DNA of 48,171 nt from Thermoclostridium sp. (GCA_017995215.1 JAGOJH010000012.1:1-48171), one strand, 5' to 3'; shown: positions 27,099 through 35,265, counted from the first letter of the stretch. Notes: a model not told the origin generated them from the sequence alone. A program made the numbers and translations.

Positions 27099-27296
27099 AT
27101 GAATCAGCCCTTTGAAAATACCGTGCATGATACCGTTATTTTGGTTACCAGGAGAGGGAAGGCCGTTCATATTGAGAACGATTTTGAGGTTGTATGGGGG
27201 AAGTCTGCCCATTTTACAGCCTGTTTTGCGAATTTGCACTACAGATCTGCTCATTCGGCCATGTTCAATGCCTCTCACTCAGGAGTAACCGTTTAG
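27099..27296 (+). CDS. Small protein of unknown function (65 aa)
   Basis: ATG 27099 has a strong AAGGAGG box and a consensus promoter about 105 bases upstream. A terminator follows the stop by 27 bases, so this is a complete small transcription unit. The product starts MNQPFENTVHDTVILVTRRG and has a C-terminal region rich in His, Ala and Ser. I see no known motif. It could be a real small protein or a relic of the element that brought the repeat arrays. Confidence 0.5.
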   Translation: MNQPFENTVHDTVILVTRRGKAVHIENDFEVVWGKSAHFTACFANLHYRSAHSAMFNASHSGVTV

Positions 27297-27322
27297 GCTT
27301 CTTCCATGAAGAAAAACAAAAT

Positions 27323-27356
27323 CCTGACGGGCTTGACGGCCTATCAGGGTTTTTTT
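27323..27356 (+). terminator. Rho-independent terminator after the 65-aa ORF
   Basis: CCTGA/TCAGG outer stem, a 2x2 internal loop, GGC/GCC inner stem, then a run of seven T. It separates the small ORF from the ABC transporter genes. Confidence 0.75.
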
Positions 27357-27649
27357 ATGTCCTTTTTCAGATCCGTCATTGCATGCATCAGTGAACTTGT
27401 TCAGTTGAGGCTGAACATCCAATTTTTTACGAAGTAAAATGTGCAATGGGCTTTGGAGAGGGACTTAAACGCACCAAAACAGTACTGGAAACCATCACTC
27501 TCAGAAGAGGGGACCTCAGGAATCTCATGATGATCAGGCCTGGGAAACACGAACCGTTTGGTGAGGTCATAAGGTTGGTTTCTACAATTGATTACAGAAA
27601 GAAGGGAAATAACATCGTGGTTTGCTCTAAATATATAAAAACAGCGCGT

Positions 27650-28390
27650 ATGAGCGCTCAGAACCTGACAAACGGAGGCGTGATTTATCTGCTTCCCAAT
27701 TATCTTTTAAAGGTCTTATACCTTTTGCCGCTGTTATATTTGTGGCGTTCACTGATGCAAAGCGGGGTGGATGCCGGAATGACCCTTGCACAGATGCTTA
27801 CATACACTTTTCTGGGCGCAGTTTTCTCCGATCTTCTGGTGGTTCACACACAAGCATCCAGCTGGTTGTATGAGGGGATGTTTATCAGCTTGTATCAGCG
27901 CCCAATGGGGGTCATTCTTCATCTGGTGTCTCAGACGATGGGAAAGTGGACGCCGCAGCTTCTGCTTTTTACAGTGCCGATGCTGCTGGCTGCGCCGCTG
28001 TTTGGGGTGAACCTGACCCCGTATTCACTTTGGGCGATTCCAAGCCTTTTGTTGTGTATATCTCTGGGCTTTGCGGTAGACATCTTGTTTGCATGTGTCA
28101 CGATACGCCTGCAGAACGCCAGCTGGCTGGTTTATGTGATTCGAAACGCCATACAGGCGCTGTTTTCAGGCAGCGTCATCCCATTTGCAATACTGCCCTG
28201 GGGTATTGGAACAGTTTTTCAGTATATTCCCTTTGGCAGCCTGGCGGCTGCACCATTATCCATTTACACCGGGCTTGAACAGGCAGCGCCGATCATTGCG
28301 CTGCAAATATTCTGGAATCTGCTGCTGTGGCCATGTGCCGTACTGGCGTTTTCCAAATCCAGAGAAAGGATGGTCTCTTATGGCGGGTAA
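27650..28390 (+). CDS. ABC-2-type permease subunit (COG4587-like)
   Basis: 246 residues and about six membrane helices, with VIYLLPNYLLKVLYLLPL first and SLGFAVDILFACVTIRLQNASWLVYVIRNA characteristic of the permease that partners a COG4586-type ATPase. The reading frame is open back to 27446, but those residues are polar and unlike the family. ATG 27650 fits the family N-terminus, although no good ribosome box precedes it. It overlaps the next permease gene by 11 bases. Transport substrate unknown. Confidence 0.75.
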   Translation: MSAQNLTNGGVIYLLPNYLLKVLYLLPLLYLWRSLMQSGVDAGMTLAQMLTYTFLGAVFSDLLVVHTQASSWLYEGMFISLYQRPMGVILHLVSQTMGKWTPQLLLFTVPMLLAAPLFGVNLTPYSLWAIPSLLLCISLGFAVDILFACVTIRLQNASWLVYVIRNAIQALFSGSVIPFAILPWGIGTVFQYIPFGSLAAAPLSIYTGLEQAAPIIALQIFWNLLLWPCAVLAFSKSRERMVSYGG

Positions 28391-29228
28391 AAGATTAAAA
28401 CAACTGTTACGATTATATGGCTTATATGCGAAGATGGACCTGGCGTGGCTGATGCGGGATACAAAGTTTTTCCTGCTGGCTGTAATAGCGGACTTTCTGT
28501 CCAATATTGCCGCGGTGACGGGTGTTTTCCTGCTGGCCTGGCGTTTCAACGGCGTGGGTGGCATGGATAAGTATGAGGTGCTGTTTATGCTCGGGTATGT
28601 GACAACCTGCACCGGTATCTTCCAGACATTTTTTGCAAATTCAAATACCGGGCATATCAGCAGAAGGATAGGAAGAGGGCAGATGGAGCATATGCTGATT
28701 CAACCACTACCCCTGCCGATTCAGTTAATTACCGAAGGATTTATCCCGGTTTCAGGATCAAGCAACCTGATTTCGGGAGCGATCATCATTGGGGTAGCTG
28801 TGAAAAATCTGGGCTTTCAACCAAGCCTGGGTTGGGTCAGTTTATTGCTGCTGCATTTAATCACAACCATCCTGATTCTGCTTTTTCTGTCCTATCTTTT
28901 TTCATCGGCGGCATTTTATGCACCAGTTCAAGCAGAGGAAATATCCAGTCATGTGCTTGATTCAACAGGAATATTAAGCACCTACCCTTTGTCCGGAATG
29001 GCTTTGGTAATACAAATACCGCTTATCACCATCATCCCGGCAGGGCTTTTGGGGTGGTTCCCCACACTGGCGCTTTTAGGAAAGCCGCCGCTGGGATTCC
29101 CCTCTTTTTACCCCATGCTGATGGCAGCATTCTTGTATATTTTAGCTTATATAGCATTTACGAAAGGATTGAAGCATTATGTCAAAACAGGAACAAACCG
29201 TTATTCGGCAGTCGGACACCGTCGTTAG
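28380..29228 (+). CDS. ABC-2-type permease subunit (COG3694-like)
   Basis: 282 residues and about six membrane helices. The N-terminus MAGKRLKQLLRLYGLYAKMD and SNTGHISRRIGRGQMEHML are characteristic of the second permease of this exporter family. The start ATG lies inside the end of the upstream gene, and the stop lies 50 bases inside the ATPase gene, so the three cistrons are tightly coupled. Together they should make a heteromeric exporter with the ATPase at 29179. Confidence 0.85.
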   Translation: MAGKRLKQLLRLYGLYAKMDLAWLMRDTKFFLLAVIADFLSNIAAVTGVFLLAWRFNGVGGMDKYEVLFMLGYVTTCTGIFQTFFANSNTGHISRRIGRGQMEHMLIQPLPLPIQLITEGFIPVSGSSNLISGAIIIGVAVKNLGFQPSLGWVSLLLLHLITTILILLFLSYLFSSAAFYAPVQAEEISSHVLDSTGILSTYPLSGMALVIQIPLITIIPAGLLGWFPTLALLGKPPLGFPSFYPMLMAAFLYILAYIAFTKGLKHYVKTGTNRYSAVGHRR

Positions 29229-30204
29229 GATAAACACTGTTACAAAGCATTTCGAACAATGGCAGCGCAGCGGACAGGGGAAAAACATCCTGAAGAACCT
29301 GTTCAAACCCGAGAAGAAGGTTATCTGCGCGCTTGATGATATATCTTTTTGTGTGAAAAAAGGAGAGTTTCTGGCATATGCCGGGCCCAACGGCGCAGGG
29401 AAAAGCACAACGATGAAGCTGCTTTGCGGTATGCTGCTGCCCACGTCAGGAGATATCGAGGTGCTGAGCCTGTCGCCGAAAAAAGACAGAATCGCTTTGA
29501 TGAAAAGATTGGGTGTTTTGTTTGGAAACCGTACCGAGCTTTGGTGGGATCATCCGGTGATCTCCAGCTTTGAATGGAAACGCGTGGTGTGGGACATTCC
29601 AAAGGAGCAATTTATAAAGCAAAGGGACATGGTAGTGGAGATGCTGGATATCGGCGATCTCCTTCATACCTTTGCCCGGGAGCTGAGTCTGGGACAAAGA
29701 ATGCGGGCGGATGTAGCGATGATGCTGCTGCACCAGCCAGAGCTGATTTTACTGGATGAGCCGACACTGGGTCTGGATGTTCTGGCAAAACGGCGTATGA
29801 TAGGTTTCCTGAAGGAACTTAACAGGGAGCAGGGAACCACGGTGATCGTAACCAGTCATGACATGGACGACCTGGAGGAGATGGCCAGAAGGATTCTGCT
29901 GATCACCCACGGCAAAATTGCCTTCGACGGCAGCTTTGAAAACCTTCGCAGGACGGTGGGAGGGCTGTGTCGGGTCACCATCACCATGAAAAACGGTACA
30001 GTCCCGCAGTTAACCTGCGGAAACCTGATTTCCGCCAACAACGGTATTTATGAATTTGAGGTGGATACAACAAAAATGCCGGTAAAAAAAGTGCTGGCAG
30101 AGATATCCGCCGCAGAAGGTGTTGAGGACATAGAGTTCAGAAAAGCACCCATCGAACAGGTCATCGCAGAGCTGTACACCAGCTGGAAAGAGCAGGGGAT
30201 GTAG
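29179..30204 (+). CDS. ABC transporter ATPase (COG4586-like)
   Basis: 341 residues, the cytosolic engine for the two permeases just upstream. Walker A GPNGAGKS (about 69-76), signature LSLGQRMR (about 169) in place of LSGGQ, as is typical in this family, Walker B LILLDEPTLGLD (about 188-199) and a switch His in VTSHDMDD. An extra C-terminal domain (about 255-341) may be regulatory. The ATG overlaps the upstream permease gene by 50 bases. Substrate unknown. Confidence 0.92.
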   Translation: MSKQEQTVIRQSDTVVRINTVTKHFEQWQRSGQGKNILKNLFKPEKKVICALDDISFCVKKGEFLAYAGPNGAGKSTTMKLLCGMLLPTSGDIEVLSLSPKKDRIALMKRLGVLFGNRTELWWDHPVISSFEWKRVVWDIPKEQFIKQRDMVVEMLDIGDLLHTFARELSLGQRMRADVAMMLLHQPELILLDEPTLGLDVLAKRRMIGFLKELNREQGTTVIVTSHDMDDLEEMARRILLITHGKIAFDGSFENLRRTVGGLCRVTITMKNGTVPQLTCGNLISANNGIYEFEVDTTKMPVKKVLAEISAAEGVEDIEFRKAPIEQVIAELYTSWKEQGM

Positions 30205-30310
30205 GGACACTCGCAGCATTGTGTTTTTAAGCACATAGATGTTTGGGAGTGTGCAAGATGACTGTCCGTGCTGACTATGTCACTGCCCTCTGTCAGGTTC
30301 TGGACGCATG

Positions 30311-30336
30311 AAAAAAGCCGGTAAGAATACCGGCTT
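30311..30336 (-). terminator. Rho-independent terminator of the zinc-ribbon mini-gene
   Basis: Read on the minus strand: AGCCGGTA, loop TTCT, TACCGGCT and a T run, 23 bases after the stop. Confidence 0.85.
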
Positions 30337-30358
30337 TAATGCTTTAATAAATGTACTT

Positions 30359-30535
30359 TTACTTCGATGCAACCTTCTTGGCGTGGCATCTCTTGCAAAC
30401 CTTGATTCTTTTGCCGTCACCGGAATCAACCTCGTATAAAAGCTTAATACCGGTAGCGCTGCAGATGGGGCAGGTTCCTCTGCCATGAGCGGGCAGATTT
30501 AATAAAGTTTTTCCGCGATGTGCTTTTGAAGCCAT
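30359..30535 (-). CDS. Small basic four-Cys zinc-ribbon protein
   Basis: 58 residues starting MASKAHRGKTLLNLPAHGRG, with CPIC (about 22-25) and CKRC (about 47-50) forming a likely zinc site, and a basic tail HAKKVASK. Size, charge and paired knuckles resemble ribosome-associated or nucleic-acid-binding mini-proteins such as the L32/L33 type, but it is neither. A GAGGT box lies about 5 bases before the ATG, and a clean terminator follows, so it is a well-formed monocistronic unit. Function unknown. Confidence 0.75.
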   Translation of the reverse strand: MASKAHRGKTLLNLPAHGRGTCPICSATGIKLLYEVDSGDGKRIKVCKRCHAKKVASK

Positions 30536-30969
30536 TTTACATACCTCACTTTACATTTTCATCAATAGAATATTTATTTCTCTTCTGCCAGATAAGTCGA
30601 TCAGAAGCACATTATTATCTCAGGCGGAAGAAAATTTTCTTGATTAAAAATAGAATAACATAGTTTTTAAAGAAATAAAACAGCAAAAACCATTATATTT
30701 ATTTTTTCCGTCGTTGCTACTCAGAGGTATATAACTTATCCTGAGCGCAGCGGTGTTATCCTGAACGGTGGTGTCATCCTGAGCACGGCGAAGGGTCTAT
30801 TCAGGAGTAATGCGAGATCCTTTACTTCGTTCAGGATGGCATGCTGTGACTTATTACCTCTGATGAGCAACAACAGGTAAAGAAAAACTGAAATGCTTGA
30901 AACAAAAAGATACATTCAATGAGCTTCAAATGTTATAATGGAGCTATTGAATTGTGACAGGTGATATAA
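30536..30969. other. Intergenic stretch with a dispersed inverted repeat
   Basis: No gene seen. It holds the inverted repeat at 30776-30838 and, before the WYL regulator gene, A/T-rich sequence in which I see no clear promoter. Confidence 0.5.
30776..30838. repeat. Dispersed inverted repeat (ATCCTGA...TCAGGAT type)
   Basis: Arms begin ATCCTGAGCACGGCGAAGG (30776) and mirror AGATCCTTTACTTCGTTCAGGAT (30816-30838) with some mismatches. ATCCTGA words also recur at 30739 and 30759. Elements built on ATCCTGAGC...GAAGGATCT are widely scattered in bacterial genomes as non-coding repeats. Confidence 0.6.
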
Positions 30970-31881
30970 ATGAAAATAAACAGGCTGCTGGAAATCACAA
31001 TCATTCTTCTGAACAGAAAAACGATTACGGCGAGGGAGCTGGCCAATCGTTTCGAGGTTTCCACCAGAACCATATACCGCGATCTGGATGCTTTGTCCAC
31101 CGCCGGCGTTCCGGTATACACCAACAAGGGAAATGGAGGTGGAATTTCCCTTTTGGAGGATTACTCACTGAACAGGACGCTTCTGTCCGAGCAGGAGAGT
31201 GAAAGCCTTGTTTTAGCCCTGAAAACCCTTCAGGCCACAAAGTACCCTGAAATTGACATGGTTCTGGATAAGGTCGGAGGGCTGTTTAAAAGGGCTGACA
31301 CCTCAGACTGGGTGGATATTGATTTGTCACCCTGGGGCAGCCAGCCGAATGAGTACAACAAGTTTGCCAACATTAAGAAAGCAATTTTAAAGCGTCAGGT
31401 CATCTCTTTTTGCTATATCAACTCCAACGGGGACAGAAGCATGCGAAGCATGGAGCCCATGCGTCTGATTTATAAGGGACAAGCCTGGTACTTATGGGGT
31501 TACTGCCGGGCTAAGAAGGATTTCAGGGTCTTCCGGATTTCCCGGATGAAAGAGCTTACAGTCTGTCCGGAAACCTTTCAACGCCGTAAGCAGGATCAGC
31601 CGCAAATCGATGACAACACAAAAACTCCGGCTATATCCATGAACCTGAGGTTAAAATTTGCTCCAGAGGTATTATACCGGGTGTATGATGACTTTGATGA
31701 TGCGATCATTCAAAAAAACGAAGATGGTTCCTGCGAGCTGTCGGTGGAATTCCCCGTAGGCGAGTGGGTTTACGGGTTTATCCTGTCCTTTGGCGAGCAT
31801 GTCGAGGTGCTTGAGCCCGAACACATCCGCCTGACCATTCAAAACATGCTGCAAAAAGCTTTGGCCCATTATCAGAAATGA
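30970..31881 (+). CDS. WYL-domain transcriptional regulator (YafY-like)
   Basis: 303 residues with the same layout as the regulator at 24429: HTH_11 (about 1-60, ITARELANRFEVSTRTIYRDL), a WYL domain from about 135 (SFCYINSNGDRSMRSMEPMRL, GQAWYLWGYCRAKKDFRVFRISRM) and a WCX tail. The ATG follows GACAGGTGATATAA. It is followed after 75 bases by folA. Targets are unknown; the shared palindromes at 16382 and 32571 are candidate sites for one of the two regulators. Confidence 0.9.
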   Translation: MKINRLLEITIILLNRKTITARELANRFEVSTRTIYRDLDALSTAGVPVYTNKGNGGGISLLEDYSLNRTLLSEQESESLVLALKTLQATKYPEIDMVLDKVGGLFKRADTSDWVDIDLSPWGSQPNEYNKFANIKKAILKRQVISFCYINSNGDRSMRSMEPMRLIYKGQAWYLWGYCRAKKDFRVFRISRMKELTVCPETFQRRKQDQPQIDDNTKTPAISMNLRLKFAPEVLYRVYDDFDDAIIQKNEDGSCELSVEFPVGEWVYGFILSFGEHVEVLEPEHIRLTIQNMLQKALAHYQK

Positions 31882-31956
31882 TTCACGGCATAGCGCAATT
31901 ACGATAGGGGTAAAGACAATCATAAAGAGGGATTGTTATCCTGTGAGGAGAGATTT

Positions 31957-32466
31957 ATGAAGGCAATACTATCAGCCGATCTGAACTGGGGAATTGGCTG
32001 CGACGGAAAGCTGCTGCAGAGGGTTCCGGAGGATATGAAACGCTTTATGCATATGACAACCGGCAAGATTGTTGTCATGGGCAGGGAAACCTTTGAATCC
32101 CTTCCCGGAAAGCAGCCATTAAAGGACAGGGTGAATATTGTATTAAGCCGCAAAAAAGAGTTTGGTGATGAACGGTTTCTTGTGTGCCGATCCTTGAAAG
32201 AGCTGTTCAAATTATTGTCGGCTTATGATATGGAAGATGTGTTTGTTATTGGTGGTGAGGCCATATATACTCAATTACTGCCATACTGCAGCATTGTGTA
32301 TCTGACAAGGTTTGAAAAGGTGTTTGAAGCAGACCGGCATTTCCCCAACCTTGACAAAATGGATAACTGGGAACTTGTTTCACAAGGTGAACAAAAGGGT
32401 TATCAGGATATGGGGTTCAGGTACCTGGACTACAGGAACAATGACGTGAAGCCTTTCCCGTGTTGA
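31957..32466 (+). CDS. folA: Dihydrofolate reductase
   Basis: 169 residues. Reduces dihydrofolate to tetrahydrofolate with NADPH, supplying one-carbon units for thymidylate and purines; the target of trimethoprim. Visible signatures: AILSADLNWGIGCDGKLL with the Met20-loop equivalent, PEDMKRFMHMTTGKIVVMGRETFESLP (the region binding NADPH and substrate), VFVIGGEAIYTQLLP and a C-terminal strand. ATG 31957 has GAGGAGAG upstream. No thyA is adjacent. Confidence 0.93.
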   Translation: MKAILSADLNWGIGCDGKLLQRVPEDMKRFMHMTTGKIVVMGRETFESLPGKQPLKDRVNIVLSRKKEFGDERFLVCRSLKELFKLLSAYDMEDVFVIGGEAIYTQLLPYCSIVYLTRFEKVFEADRHFPNLDKMDNWELVSQGEQKGYQDMGFRYLDYRNNDVKPFPC

Positions 32467-32570
32467 GAGTTACTCAAGAAAGGGCACCACGCTCTGAATA
32501 GTTTATGTTTTTAATGCATCCGGAGGGGTCGGCGAAAGTAGCTTGAAGACATAAATAATGATTTCTAATA

Positions 32571-32586
32571 TGACATACTACTGTCA
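32571..32586. promoter_or_regulatory. Palindromic operator candidate (TGACA-N6-TGTCA), copy B
   Basis: TGACATACTACTGTCA is almost identical to the site at 16382 and is followed by TATACT at 32599-32604. It lies about 50 bases before the zinc-ribbon gene. Confidence 0.55.
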
Positions 32587-32634
32587 CGTTACAAAAGATA
32601 TACTGATGCCATCAAATCAAAAGGAGATGAAATG

Positions 32635-32907
32635 ATGGCAACAACCGAAATGAAATACTGCCAAAGCTGTGCGATGCCGATGGAAAACAGCGATATGTAC
32701 GGAACTGACACGGACGGTAGCAAAAATGAAGACTACTGCCAGTACTGCTATGCGAATGGCGCATTTACGAGCGATCAAACCATGGAGCAAATGATTGAAA
32801 CCTGCGTTCCTTTTGTGTCCAAGGGAGATCCTTACCCAGATGAAGAATCCGCAAGAAAAGCCATGCAGGAATACTTCCCGCAGCTAAAGAGGTGGAAGAA
32901 ACAATAG
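32635..32907 (+). CDS. Putative zinc-ribbon domain protein
   Basis: 90 residues matching the small zinc-ribbon family with CQSCAMPM near the start (about 9-16) and a second CQYCYANGAF (about 35-44). The remainder, with PYPDEESARKAMQEYFPQLKRWKK, is typical of the family. Role unknown. AAGGAG is well spaced for ATG 32635; a second ATG is at 32632. The upstream palindrome suggests regulation together with the DUF3788 gene. Confidence 0.82.
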   Translation: MATTEMKYCQSCAMPMENSDMYGTDTDGSKNEDYCQYCYANGAFTSDQTMEQMIETCVPFVSKGDPYPDEESARKAMQEYFPQLKRWKKQ

Positions 32908-33075
32908 CAGGGCAGGGGGCGGTTATATGCCCGGGCAAGGGCATAGAGTCGTTCCCTGTGAATTGTCTGGTTCACCTGTATTGATGACCTGACGCGCCTT
33001 GCTCTGAGATAGGTGGTTCTGCCCATTCCGCAACAGTGAATAAGGGCTATTAATTTAAACGAGGAGGCATTTGCG

Positions 33076-33207
33076 ATGATTGAACTACCAGAAGCTGCAG
33101 TAATAACTGAACAATTGAATGAGACATCTACTATTGCACCGGCTGTCAAAAGCAATAACGGGGTTGTGGATAGATGTAACGAAGATGTGGTGTTCTCAGC
33201 GTTTTAA
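33076..33207 (+). pseudogene. N-terminal remnant of an Fpg/Nei-type DNA glycosylase
   Basis: 43 codons after a good GAGGAGG box. The first part, MIELPEAAVITEQLNET, is like the N-terminus of clostridial formamidopyrimidine-glycosylase-like proteins (compare MPELPE in Fpg). After about residue 17 the sequence no longer resembles the family and stops at 33205-33207; no further glycosylase domain follows. It is therefore best read as a truncated relic, possibly left by a deletion. A functional small peptide is unlikely but not excluded. Confidence 0.6.
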
Positions 33208-33355
33208 CCAAAATCTAATTTGTCTATAACTGTTTTGTGCATTGACATTCAATCAGTTTGCCCATATAATGGGACAGGAGATTGCGATTGGCAGTCTTAT
33301 GTCAGGAAAGCCTTAATAATACGGAAGGAGTGTTGTAAGTGCTCATGAGGTTAAA

Positions 33356-33550
33356 AAAAGTGGTTTTCAACAAATGAATATTTGGTACTGGAATATTCAA
33401 GCCTGTTATCGGGGCCGTCGCAAGGCAAAGCCCTAAACCGGAACATTTGATATTCCGGTGCGCGGCGAAGCAACCAGGCTGGAGAAACCATTTTTGCACT
33501 GCAACACAAAATAGGGTCGAAACAACAGCACGCGGGTAGCGTGCTTTTTT
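33356..33550 (+). ncRNA. Structured RNA candidate with terminator, unassigned family
   Basis: Outer 12-bp helix, 33356-33367 with 33484-33495. Inside: GAATATT/AATATTC (33376-33398); AGCCTG/CAGGCT (33400-33405/33475-33480) enclosing GCCG/CGGC (33414-33417/33463-33466); a GGC-AAA-GCC hairpin (33424-33432); and ACCGGAA/TTCCGGT (33437-33459). A strong terminator, AGCACGC/GCGTGCT plus six T (33527-33550), follows. The GGCAAAGCC word recalls c-di-GMP-I riboswitches, but the rest of that consensus is missing. Downstream is a gene for a basic mini-protein. Confidence 0.6.
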
Positions 33551-33551
33551 G
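33527..33551 (+). terminator. Rho-independent terminator of the structured RNA
   Basis: AGCACGC, loop GGGTA, GCGTGCT then TTTTTT. It ends either a free small RNA or an attenuated leader of the 33620 gene. Confidence 0.85.
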
Positions 33552-33619
33552 ATGTGAAAAACCCCAGGGATTGACGGCAGGAAGGTTTTGTGGTCGCTGA
33601 AAGGATAGGAGTGAGAAAG

Positions 33620-33769
33620 ATGAAGAAGAAAAAGAAAAAAACCACTCTTGATCTGATGAAAACCATTCGGAATGAATGGAATATCAACCCCAGAACAAGA
33701 GTGCAGGAAAATGAACTGAAAAACAAGAAGAAAAGAAGACAGGATGAGAAAAGAATGGAATATGAATGA
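33620..33769 (+). CDS. Small, highly basic protein (49 aa)
   Basis: Starts MKKKKKKTTLDLMKTIRNEW and ends in a Lys/Arg/Glu-rich tail (KNKKKRRQDEKRMEYE). AGGAGTGAG is well spaced before the ATG. Lys-rich ends around a short helix suggest binding to RNA, DNA or ribosomes. I do not recognise the family. It overlaps the start of the next frame, so the two may be co-translated. It lies 70 bases after the terminator of the structured RNA. Confidence 0.6.
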   Translation: MKKKKKKTTLDLMKTIRNEWNINPRTRVQENELKNKKKRRQDEKRMEYE

Positions 33770-34193
33770 CAAAGGAGTTCATCCCCTTCGAAACTGGATC
33801 ATTCAAGGATTAAAAAGAAGTTTGTATGAGGAGATGTTGAATATGGGAATTCAATTCGAGAGCGAAAAGCTCTGCGATTATAGTGCCATGACAAGTATAA
33901 GCCAGGAGGCTTTTCACGAATGGCATCCGGATAATTGGCATGTTTCTGACCTTGCTATGACAGAGCTGCCCAAGCAGGACGAGGACTTTGCCCGGGATTT
34001 ATCGCTGATAGCGGAAATTGCCGGCGAGGATTCCGGACATGTGCTATTTTCCATTTATCAGTTTATCGTGGCCGATACAGCGCAAAAAAGTGCCGTAGCG
34101 GCCACTGCTTTTTTATGTTACCCTTACTGTAAAAAACACCATCATGTTTCCTTAAGTGAACAGCATGGAGCGGCTATAGCAAGAGCAGCATAA
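33744..34193 (+). CDS. Hypothetical protein (up to 149 aa)
   Basis: No known domain recognised. The core from about residue 34 is acidic and aromatic (MGIQFESEKLCDYSAMTSIS, FHEWHPDNWHVSDLAM). It ends with a hydrophobic Ala-rich stretch and a His/Cys cluster (CYPYCKKHHHV). Three starts are possible: 33744, 33762, and 33843, which has the best-placed box (GAGGAG 9 bases upstream) and would give 116 residues. Overlap with the basic mini-protein gene favours the last. A GNAT gene follows after 27 bases. Confidence 0.5.
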   Translation: MRKEWNMNDKGVHPLRNWIIQGLKRSLYEEMLNMGIQFESEKLCDYSAMTSISQEAFHEWHPDNWHVSDLAMTELPKQDEDFARDLSLIAEIAGEDSGHVLFSIYQFIVADTAQKSAVAATAFLCYPYCKKHHHVSLSEQHGAAIARAA

Positions 34194-34220
34194 TGGAAAT
34201 TTCAAAGGGAGGAAAAAGAA

Positions 34221-34790
34221 ATGAAGGCACAGCTGGAAACAGAACGGCTTTTTGTCAGGAGCTTTAAGCCTGAAGATTGGAGGGATCTTCAGGAATACAT
34301 ATCCAGGGAGGAGGTCATGAGGTTCGAATCCCCCTGGGATCGTTCGGATGAAGGCATGCACAAGGCTGCAGAAGACTTTTCAAAGGGGGATGACTTCTGG
34401 GCGGTGGAATTGAAAAGCACCGGAAAAATGATTGGGCATCTCTATTTTGGAAGAACAGGCCCGGAAAGTTTTCGTACCCGAATGATTGGTTATATCTTCA
34501 ACAACTGTTTTCATGGAAACGGCTACGCCACGGAAGCTTGCAGAGCTTTACTAAGCTATGCATTTAACAACTCTGGTGTTCATCGCGTTGTCGGTTTGTG
34601 CAGCCCGGAAAACAAGCCGTCATGGAAGGTGATGGAGCGGCTGAATATGCGCAGAGAAGGACATTCTCTCAAGGCTGTCACATTCAGAACGAACGAAGCA
34701 GGCCAACCCATCTGGTGGGATGAATACCGGTATGCCATATTGGCTGAGGAGTGGGCTGACACAACATATAACAGTCATCGTTTATACTAA
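34221..34790 (+). CDS. GNAT family N-acetyltransferase (RimJ/RimL-like)
   Basis: 189 residues with the RimJ/RimL pattern: LETERLFVRSFKPEDW at the start, RMIGYIFNNCFHGNGYATEACRALLSYAF (acetyl-CoA loop HGNGYA) and VVGLCSPENKPSWKVMERLNMRREGH. Such enzymes acetylate ribosomal-protein N-termini or small amines; the substrate is not defined. GGGAGG precedes the ATG. It is followed after 24 bases by the Nudix gene, probably in one transcript. Confidence 0.88.
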   Translation: MKAQLETERLFVRSFKPEDWRDLQEYISREEVMRFESPWDRSDEGMHKAAEDFSKGDDFWAVELKSTGKMIGHLYFGRTGPESFRTRMIGYIFNNCFHGNGYATEACRALLSYAFNNSGVHRVVGLCSPENKPSWKVMERLNMRREGHSLKAVTFRTNEAGQPIWWDEYRYAILAEEWADTTYNSHRLY

Positions 34791-34814
34791 GGAAACTCTT
34801 TTCGGAGGAATGTA

Positions 34815-35261
34815 ATGGAAGTTATGTTTTATCCATTTGGGGAGATAGAGAATGATCTGCTTGATTTCGCAGTAATATCAAGTTCCTATCAGGGAAAATG
34901 GCTTTATGTGAGGAACAGGGAACGTGATACCTGGGAAATCCCCGGAGGACACCGGGAGCCGGGAGAAGAGATCTCAGTTACCGCTCTGCGGGAATTATAT
35001 GAAGAAACGGGTGCGGTTTGCGATGCAGTTGAGCCGGTTTGTCATTACTCGGTAACGATAGGAGACAGCATCAGGTTTGGTGCCTTGTTTCTTGCCGATA
35101 TAGAGCAATTAGGCCCACAGCCTGAAAGTGAGATCGGTGAAGTAATGCTGTCAATGGAACTGCCGGAAAAGCTGACTTACCCTGAAATACAGCCGCTTTT
35201 ACATCAGAAAGCTTTGCAGTTCTTATACCAGAAGACTGAGGGGATGCAATGCAAAGATTAA
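34815..35261 (+). CDS. Nudix hydrolase
   Basis: 148 residues. A complete Nudix box (about 40-62) reads GGHREPGEEISVTALRELYE followed by ETGA, with all Glu residues needed for metal binding. These enzymes hydrolyse nucleoside diphosphates linked to another moiety; the substrate cannot be assigned. GGAGG precedes the ATG. It is the last gene of the GNAT-Nudix pair, followed by a terminator-like hairpin. Confidence 0.9.
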   Translation: MEVMFYPFGEIENDLLDFAVISSSYQGKWLYVRNRERDTWEIPGGHREPGEEISVTALRELYEETGAVCDAVEPVCHYSVTIGDSIRFGALFLADIEQLGPQPESEIGEVMLSMELPEKLTYPEIQPLLHQKALQFLYQKTEGMQCKD

Positions 35262-35265
35262 AGAT

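Noticed and set aside
27446-27649. N-terminal extension of the first permease frame
   Set aside because: Polar sequence unlike the family and not needed for the membrane fold; the family N-terminus fits from 27650.
33302-33772. 156-codon minus-strand frame
   Set aside because: It is antisense to the structured RNA and the Lys-rich gene (poly-Phe/Leu by complement); no ribosome site.
34321-34333. GGTTCGAATCCCC, a tRNA T-loop-like word
   Set aside because: It lies inside the GNAT gene (encoding FESP) and no acceptor or anticodon stem can be built around it.
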